A stretch of DNA of 11,556 bases, from contig JBBKWR010000410.1 of NCBI GenBank assembly GCA_037969055.1, forward strand, positions 1-11,556, in the 5' to 3' direction. A model generated the notes under the pieces. It was not told where the DNA came from and searched no databases. It saw only the letters and a list, made by a program, of their open reading frames with translations. A program made the position numbers and the translations under genes. This DNA comes from Pelagihabitans sp037969055 (GTDB taxonomy: Bacteria; Bacteroidota; Bacteroidia; Flavobacteriales; Flavobacteriaceae). This document shows positions 7,901 through 11,556 of this stretch, piece after piece (position 1 is the first letter of the stretch; each line of letters begins with the position of its first letter).

Positions 7901-7991
7901 CTTCGTGGGTGTAAATTTTGGTCTCTTGGGAATTCCCAATGAAAACCATTCCTATAAGTAAGGGAAGTAAAGCGGTAATATTTTTCAACAT
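4971..7991 (-). CDS. Large periplasmic TPR-repeat protein
   Basis: This 1006-residue protein consists almost wholly of tetratricopeptide-like repeats behind a signal peptide (about 1-22, ending FIGNSQ). By eye there are about twenty second-helix motifs of the type D-Y-x-x-A-x-x-x-F/Y, for example EQYQAAQTIF, GKYPYALKWY, GQYANAIVYL, GDFANAIQQF, RDYGKAITHF, SKYWPAIETY, NQKDEALPFY and DDYSSAIPYL, spread from residue 35 to past 900. No lipobox Cys is present, so it is predicted to be soluble and periplasmic rather than a lipoprotein, acting as a protein-protein scaffold. No catalytic domain is seen. It is the first gene of a likely two-gene operon with the barrel protein and diverges from the FtsE-like gene across 142 bases. 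A link to outer-membrane assembly, cell shape or division is inferred from context only. It is not assigned to SprE/PorW or another named TPR protein. Confidence 0.85.
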   Translation of the reverse strand: MLKNITALLPLLIGMVFIGNSQETKIYTHEDKDYQDALALYNNEQYQAAQTIFAKVKGSTENLEIRANSAYYEANAAVRLNQLGADNLMEDFVEKYPTSTKRNSAYADVAEYYFDTGKYPYALKWYNKVDQKALSRKEMDKFNFNYGYSLFSSSKQKEAQRYLEKVTDSPVYGSQAKYYLGYIAYQQDDYKGANQRFDEITDPEVLEEKLSYYQADMNFKLGKFEEAIALAKQQIPKSDRTEKSELNKIIGESYFNLGQYANAIVYLEQYTGKNGKWNNTDYYLLGYCYYKQGDFANAIQQFNKIIGGTNSVSQNAYYHLAECYLKLDKKQEALNAFRNASQMEFSAEIQKDSYLNYARLSYEIGNAYEPVPQVISNYLEKYPNDKYAQEMQALLVDSYITSKNFVGAMELLEKNRSYASKTTYQKVAFYRGVELFMDNDYAGAAQVFQKSLDSAEDALFKARASYWKGESEYLLNRFDIALANFTQFQQNPAARSTDEYKELDYNLAYTYFKLRDYGKAITHFNNFTGSGTNDTQKLYDGYLRLGDCYFVTSKYWPAIETYNKALSLSGPQKDYAAYQKAMSYGFVDRRDTKIEELDRFVSAYPNSSLKDDALFELGNTYIAAGREQMGLQNYDRLLKENPSSGLVPQTLMRQGLVHYNASRNEQALGKFKSVVREYPNTQEAIQAVATAKLIYVDMGRVDEYAAWVKDLDFVEVTDSELDNATFESADKQNLEGKKDAAIKGYENYIRQFPNGQHAIKANFNLAQLYFGKNQKDEALPFYKYVADKSSSEYAEQALTRACEIYIGNDDYSSAIPYLERLETQADIPQNRVFAQSNLMKGYYQKKNYSQTLAYADKVLATSSIDNRIKSDAHIMIARSAIATNDELKAERAYADVLKIATGETAAEALYYDAYFKHKSGANEASNAAAQKLARDFAAYKEWGGKGLIIMAKNFYALGDAYQATYILDNVIVNFKQYPELVAEAKGELSIIKAKEAKSNSSVDPGN

Positions 7992-8026
7992 AGCGTTCTC
8001 TAACTAGTTATCAATGCTTATAACGG

Positions 8027-8061
8027 CAAATATTGTTCCGAAGTATATTTTACCCTGCCAA
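8027..8061 (-). promoter_or_regulatory. Possible promoter of the TPR-barrel operon
   Basis: On the minus strand a TTG (8059-8061) precedes AATATTTG (8027-8034), a 5-of-6 match to TAnnTTTG. The spacing of 24 is slightly long. The box lies 35 bases ahead of the TPR start. The 10-bp palindrome TAACTAGTTA (8001-8010) would fall in the transcribed leader. This is a weak match in an AT-rich region. Confidence 0.3.
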
Positions 8062-8133
8062 AGGAAAAGATTTTTAGAAATTCATGTGGGCTTATCCTTT
8101 GGAACTTATTACTTTTATATCAACAATTAAACT

Positions 8134-8817
8134 ATGTCCGAAACGATATTGGAGTTAAAGCAAGCAGCAATTTTCCAGAAGGAAAGCTTGGTACTGAACG
8201 ATGTGACCTTAGAAATTAAAAAAGGGGAATTTGTATATCTGATCGGAAAGACGGGGAGTGGAAAAAGCAGTTTTATGAAAACGCTTTATGGGGATATTCC
8301 CCTGCAGCAAGGTGCTGGGAGTATCGTTAAATTTGACCTCAAAACCCTCAAAGAAAAAGATATTCCATTTCTCCGCAGAAAACTGGGCATCGTTTTTCAG
8401 GATTTTAAGCTGCTCCCCGACCGCAATATTAATAATAACCTGCTATTCGTTCTTCGCGCCACGGGTTGGAAAGATCAAAATAAGATGAACGCCCAGATCG
8501 AAAATGTACTCGACAAGGTGGGCATGAAGACCAAAGGCTTCAAATTTCCGCATGAACTTTCAGGCGGGGAACAGCAACGCATTGCAATTGCAAGGGCCCT
8601 GTTGAACGAAGCTGAATTGATTTTGGCCGACGAACCTACCGGGAACCTAGACCCCCAAACCAGTGTGGAGGTTATGAGGGTCTTACAGGACATCAATAAA
8701 ACAGGGCGTACCATTTTAATGGCAACGCACGATTATGCGCTGATCTTAAAATTTCCATCCAAAACCTTAAAATGTGACGGGGGTAAGGTTTTTGAGGTGG
8801 TACAAAGAGCGGTATGA
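8134..8817 (+). CDS. ftsE: FtsE-like cell-division ABC transporter ATPase
   Basis: This 227-residue stand-alone nucleotide-binding subunit has every ABC motif intact: Walker A GKTGSGKS (38-45), Q-loop Gln89 in VFQDFKLLPD, signature LSGGEQQR (142-149), Walker B LILADEP with Asp166 and Glu167, D-loop NLDP (171-174) and switch His199 in ATHD. The FQDFKLLPDR stretch and the size fit FtsE, which pairs with the permease FtsX to couple ATP hydrolysis at the cytoplasmic membrane to activation of septal peptidoglycan hydrolases. No ftsX is adjacent: the next + strand gene is 288 bases away and unrelated. The partner must therefore lie elsewhere, which is inferred to be normal in this group. LolD- or MacB-type ATPases share much sequence, so the name is likely but not certain. 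The ATG at 8134 follows an A/T-rich leader without a Shine-Dalgarno sequence. Confidence 0.85.
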   Translation: MSETILELKQAAIFQKESLVLNDVTLEIKKGEFVYLIGKTGSGKSSFMKTLYGDIPLQQGAGSIVKFDLKTLKEKDIPFLRRKLGIVFQDFKLLPDRNINNNLLFVLRATGWKDQNKMNAQIENVLDKVGMKTKGFKFPHELSGGEQQRIAIARALLNEAELILADEPTGNLDPQTSVEVMRVLQDINKTGRTILMATHDYALILKFPSKTLKCDGGKVFEVVQRAV

Positions 8818-8950
8818 TGCGTTAAGTAACTACCCGATATCATTTAAATTAGAACTTCTTTGCTTTCCTTGCGTTTCCACCTGATCAATCTACCTGTTCC
8901 AAGCTGTTACGCCCCGTAATAGGATTATTCCCAATGTCGAAAAGCGCAAA

Positions 8951-8967
8951 TTTTAACACTTAAAATG
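8951..8967. repeat. 7-3-7 inverted repeat, distal
   Basis: ATTTTAA and TTAAAAT flank CAC. It is a perfect inverted repeat made only of A and T, sitting about 100 bases upstream of the serine hydrolase promoter. Chance is plausible at this composition. Confidence 0.3.
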
Positions 8968-9023
8968 TCAAATTTCGCACCTTGGGTTGAAATTGTTGTA
9001 CTTATCAATTAGTGGACCTCTCA

Positions 9024-9040
9024 AATAATTAACAATTATT
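9024..9040. repeat. 7-3-7 inverted repeat at the -33 region of the hydrolase promoter
   Basis: AATAATT and AATTATT flank AAC, with the same 7-3-7 geometry as the repeat 73 bases upstream. Its right edge is 16 bases from the -7 box (9057-9064), so it covers the place where the -33 element should be. It is a candidate binding site for a dimeric regulator. It does not resemble the BlaI/MecI operator (TACA-N-TGTA). Confidence 0.35.
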
Positions 9041-9056
9041 CGATCCTCTTATATAA

Positions 9057-9064
9057 TATTTTTG
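9057..9064 (+). promoter_or_regulatory. -7 promoter box of the serine hydrolase gene
   Basis: TATTTTTG matches the Bacteroidota -7 consensus TAnnTTTG exactly. Transcription would start near 9070, giving a leader of about 35 bases before the ATG at 9106. No clear TTG -33 element is present. The box ends in the G of a GTG that would otherwise be a possible upstream start codon. Confidence 0.55.
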
Positions 9065-9105
9065 TGCTTTCAATAGTTACTATTAAAACCATACAACAAA
9101 ACTTG

Positions 9106-10020
9106 ATGAGACATCAAAATTTCTTCGCCATCCTTCTCCTTACTATTACGTTCGCGAGGGCCCAAAATGATTTACCGCTGAAAACGGATGACGCCAATAT
9201 AAAGCCATTACGGACTTTACTGGATAGTGCCATGCAGGCTAAATTTGAACGGGAACTAAATTCACATCCGCAGTGGAAACAATTGATTGCCGAGAAGAAA
9301 ATGGCCGTTGGTATTGTGGACTTGAGTGATCCCGACTACCCACGTTTTGCGCGTGTAAACGGTAATTATATGATGTATGCCGCCAGCCTACCAAAAATCG
9401 CCATATTATTAGCGGCTATGGATGCCTTGGAAAAGGGGGAATTGAAGGAAACTCCTGCCATTCGCAAAGACATGCGATTGATGATCAGCAAATCAGACAA
9501 CCAGGCGGCGACCAGGATGATCGATAGGGTGGGTTATGACAAGCTGGAGTCGGTAATGACCGATCCCAAGTATGATTTTTATGACGAAGAACATGGCGGT
9601 GGACTTTGGGTCGGAAAACGATATGGTGGTGGGGGCAATACGCATCGTGAGCCTTTGAAAAATTTGAGCCATGCCGCTACGGTCACCCAAGTATGCCGTT
9701 ATTATTATTTATTGGCGAATGGGAAATTGGTGAACGAAAAAAGGTCCAATCAAATGTTGGCCATCCTGGAAAATCCTGAACTGCACCATAAATTTGTAAA
9801 TACCTTGGACCAAGTTGCGCCCAACGCAAGATTGTTCCGCAAATCTGGTTCCTGGAAATCATTCCATTCCGATTCCATATTGGTATGGGGCAAAAGTGAA
9901 GAAAGACGTTATATTGTTGTGGCCCTCGTCGACGACCCGAATGGCGAACAAATTATTAGGGATTTGATCAAACCAGTGGAAAAGGTTTTGAAAAAGGGCA
10001 TACCTTTGGCTACTAAATAG
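9106..10020 (+). CDS. Secreted serine hydrolase, class A beta-lactamase/PBP fold
   Basis: This 304-residue protein has a signal peptide (MRHQNFFAILLLTITFARAQ). Its three active-site motifs are those of penicillin-recognising serine enzymes: SLPK with nucleophile Ser94 and Lys97, SDN at 130-132, and KSG at 246-248. Order and fold fit the class A beta-lactamase-like superfamily. Two features depart from true class A enzymes. SDN follows the nucleophile after 36 residues instead of about 60. The omega-loop region (160-190) is glycine-rich (HGGG at 163-166, GGGG at 174-177), and the deacylating Glu is uncertain, Glu182 in REPLKN being the best candidate. A beta-lactamase, DD-peptidase or esterase role cannot be told apart. 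The frame reaches back to a GTG at 9064, but that codon overlaps the -7 box, so the ATG heading the signal peptide is taken. A translocase gene follows after 20 bases. Confidence 0.82.
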   Translation: MRHQNFFAILLLTITFARAQNDLPLKTDDANIKPLRTLLDSAMQAKFERELNSHPQWKQLIAEKKMAVGIVDLSDPDYPRFARVNGNYMMYAASLPKIAILLAAMDALEKGELKETPAIRKDMRLMISKSDNQAATRMIDRVGYDKLESVMTDPKYDFYDEEHGGGLWVGKRYGGGGNTHREPLKNLSHAATVTQVCRYYYLLANGKLVNEKRSNQMLAILENPELHHKFVNTLDQVAPNARLFRKSGSWKSFHSDSILVWGKSEERRYIVVALVDDPNGEQIIRDLIKPVEKVLKKGIPLATK

Positions 10021-10040
10021 CTAATAGTGCCCGATTGCCC

Positions 10041-11556
10041 ATGCTTCGAAAATTAATAACTAAAGTATTCGACATACGCGAGGGAGAATTCAAGGTTTCA
10101 TTTTGGATGCTTTCCTATATTTTCCTGATTATCGCTGTATTGCTGATCATCAAGCCTTCGGTCAATGCGCTCTTCCTATCCGAATTGGGTGTCGAGCAAC
10201 TTCCGTTCGCCTTTCTATTGGTAGCCATTACTGCTATAATAAGCTCTTTTTTCTATTCCAAGGCATTAGCCAAAGTACCCCTTAATAAAATTATCGAGAC
10301 GACACTAGTGCTGTCGATCACCCTTCTTATTGGCTTGGGGATTCTCCTCAAATTAAATATTGTGAGTGGATGGCTCTTGTACTTCTTTTATGTGGGCGTT
10401 GCCATTTATGCGGTATTGTCGGCATCGCAATTTTGGGTTTTGGCCAACTTGGTGTACAATGTTAGGGAGGCAAAGCGGGTATTCGGATTCATTGGGTCGG
10501 GTGCCATCTTGGGCGGTATTTTTGGAGGATATCTGACCTCGATTTTGGCCCCGTTGATAGGTAATGAGAACCTCATTTTTATTGCGGCAGTGTTGCTTAT
10601 CGGATGCATTCCTCTGTTGCGTAAAATATGGAAAGCACGGGTAAGCAAGCTAGGGAAGTTCAAAGAGCAAAAAAGAACCCATAACATTTCCGAGCGCCCA
10701 TGGCGCCTTATCTTACAATCGAAGCATCTCACCTACATCTCATGTATCGTGGCAGTGAGCGTTCTGGTCGCAAAGCTGGTCGATTATTTGTTCAGCGATT
10801 TTGCGGCCGCTTCTATTCCCGATCCCGACGAATTGACATCATTTTTTGCTTTCTGGTTTTCGACCTTCAATCTATTATCGCTCGTTATACAACTATTTTT
10901 CACCCATCGTATCGTGGGTATTTGGGGCGTTGGATTCTCATTATTATTATTGCCGGTCGGTATCTTTTTCGGAAGCGTTTTCTTTTTTATTATGCCCGAG
11001 CTATCAGCAGTTGTGGTAGTGAAGGCGATGGATGGCGTTCTCAAACAATCGGTGCATAAGAGCGCTTCGGAGCTGTTGGCATTACCCCTGCCCTTCGAGC
11101 TGAAAAATAGGACAAAATCGTTTATTGATGTGGTGGTGGACAGTATTGCTACGGGTCTCGCCGGTTTTCTTTTAATATTTGTGGTCCGGGGCTTGGAACT
11201 CCCTTCAACCTATATTGGTGTACTTATTATTTTGTTGGTAGGATTATGGATCTTTTTTATCAGTAAGGTTCGCAAAGAATATTATCGCACGTTCAGGAGC
11301 AATTTAGAATTGCTTACGGATCGTGTTGATAAAGCGGACAAGCCCGTCGCCAAAAAGGCATCGGTTGTACAGGGTATGCGCAATGTATTTAATAATGGTT
11401 CCGAAGATCAGATCTATTTTATGTTGGGAAAATTGATGGAAATCAATGATAAAAGATTTGAGAAGGATGTTACACAATTGTTATCGCATCCCTCCACCAA
11501 AATTAAAACGGCAGCCATCCAAAACCTCTACTATCTGAATAGCAATTCGATGGTCG
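10041..11556 (+). CDS. Npt1/Npt2-family (ATP/ADP translocase-like) membrane protein, 3' truncated by the window
   Basis: The frame is open from the ATG at 10041 to the window end (505 codons, no stop). The opening VFDIREGEFKVSFWMLSYIF, then LLIIKPSVNALFLSELGVEQLPFAFLLVA (19-62), and the DELTSFFAFWFSTFNLLSLVIQ block (263-284) are typical of the TLC ATP/ADP translocase family, an MFS-like fold of about 12 membrane helices in the inner membrane. Hydrophobic stretches run to about residue 410. A soluble, helical, probably HEAT-like tail begins near 415 and continues past the window. In many Bacteroidota relatives this tail is followed by a cyclic-nucleotide-binding domain, which cannot be seen here. 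In obligate intracellular bacteria the family exchanges host ATP for ADP. In a free-living bacterium the substrate is unknown. It begins 20 bases after the hydrolase stop with no promoter between, so co-transcription is likely. Confidence 0.83.
   Translation, partial: MLRKLITKVFDIREGEFKVSFWMLSYIFLIIAVLLIIKPSVNALFLSELGVEQLPFAFLLVAITAIISSFFYSKALAKVPLNKIIETTLVLSITLLIGLGILLKLNIVSGWLLYFFYVGVAIYAVLSASQFWVLANLVYNVREAKRVFGFIGSGAILGGIFGGYLTSILAPLIGNENLIFIAAVLLIGCIPLLRKIWKARVSKLGKFKEQKRTHNISERPWRLILQSKHLTYISCIVAVSVLVAKLVDYLFSDFAAASIPDPDELTSFFAFWFSTFNLLSLVIQLFFTHRIVGIWGVGFSLLLLPVGIFFGSVFFFIMPELSAVVVVKAMDGVLKQSVHKSASELLALPLPFELKNRTKSFIDVVVDSIATGLAGFLLIFVVRGLELPSTYIGVLIILLVGLWIFFISKVRKEYYRTFRSNLELLTDRVDKADKPVAKKASVVQGMRNVFNNGSEDQIYFMLGKLMEINDKRFEKDVTQLLSHPSTKIKTAAIQNLYYLNSNSMV

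Noticed and set aside
9106..10020. Acquired antibiotic-resistance beta-lactamase
   Set aside because: There are no mobile-element marks, the composition is like that of the neighbours, motif spacing is atypical for class A enzymes, and no BlaI/BlaR-type regulator or operator is present.
10406..11059. Minus-strand and + strand ORFs (10406-10732, 10700-11059, 10784-11044) inside the translocase gene
   Set aside because: They are shadows of the continuous translocase frame, which has clear family motifs throughout this stretch.
1..11556. CRISPR array, insertion sequence, tRNA/rRNA, phage or defence genes
   Set aside because: I saw no regularly spaced repeats, transposase, target-site duplication, tRNA cloverleaf or defence-family motif on either strand.

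Overview
The window looks like chromosomal DNA of a marine-type Flavobacteriaceae (Bacteroidota). The evidence is the kind of proteins encoded (Bacteroidota cold-shock protein, OmpA-like proteins with a jelly-roll-like front half, a large TPR protein paired with a beta-barrel, an Npt1/Npt2-type translocase), the moderately AT-rich composition, the absence of Shine-Dalgarno-like leaders, and promoter -7 boxes of the Bacteroidota form TAnnTTTG. The genus cannot be fixed from the sequence alone.

Layout. Positions 1-109 hold the unrecognised 3' tail of a + strand gene, converging on a minus-strand cold-shock gene (166-357) through a hairpin terminator at 114-137. A run of minus-strand envelope genes follows: two tandem, diverged OmpA-family paralogs (611-1729 and 1829-2935), then, transcribed from the right, a 1006-residue TPR protein (4971-7991) and a 582-residue outer-membrane beta-barrel protein (3185-4933) only 37 bases behind it. 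Diverging from the TPR gene is an FtsE-like ABC ATPase (8134-8817) with no ftsX beside it. After an AT-rich control region, a secreted serine hydrolase of the class A beta-lactamase/PBP fold (start moved to 9106) is followed 20 bases later by a membrane protein of the ATP/ADP-translocase (Npt1/Npt2) family. That protein has a soluble, probably HEAT-like tail and is cut by the window end.

How the genes fit together. Nearly everything concerns the cell envelope: peptidoglycan anchoring (OmpA domains), an outer-membrane barrel with a periplasmic TPR partner, a division-type ATPase, and a periplasmic serine hydrolase. The TPR-barrel pair is probably one operon, and the hydrolase-translocase pair probably another. 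I see no mobile element, CRISPR array, tRNA, rRNA, phage gene or defence system, and no sign of recent transfer. Most of the window reads as ordinary core genome. The items most worth a second look are the decayed second OmpA paralog, the plug-less barrel with its TPR partner next to ftsE, the hydrolase-translocase pair, and several inverted repeats at promoters.
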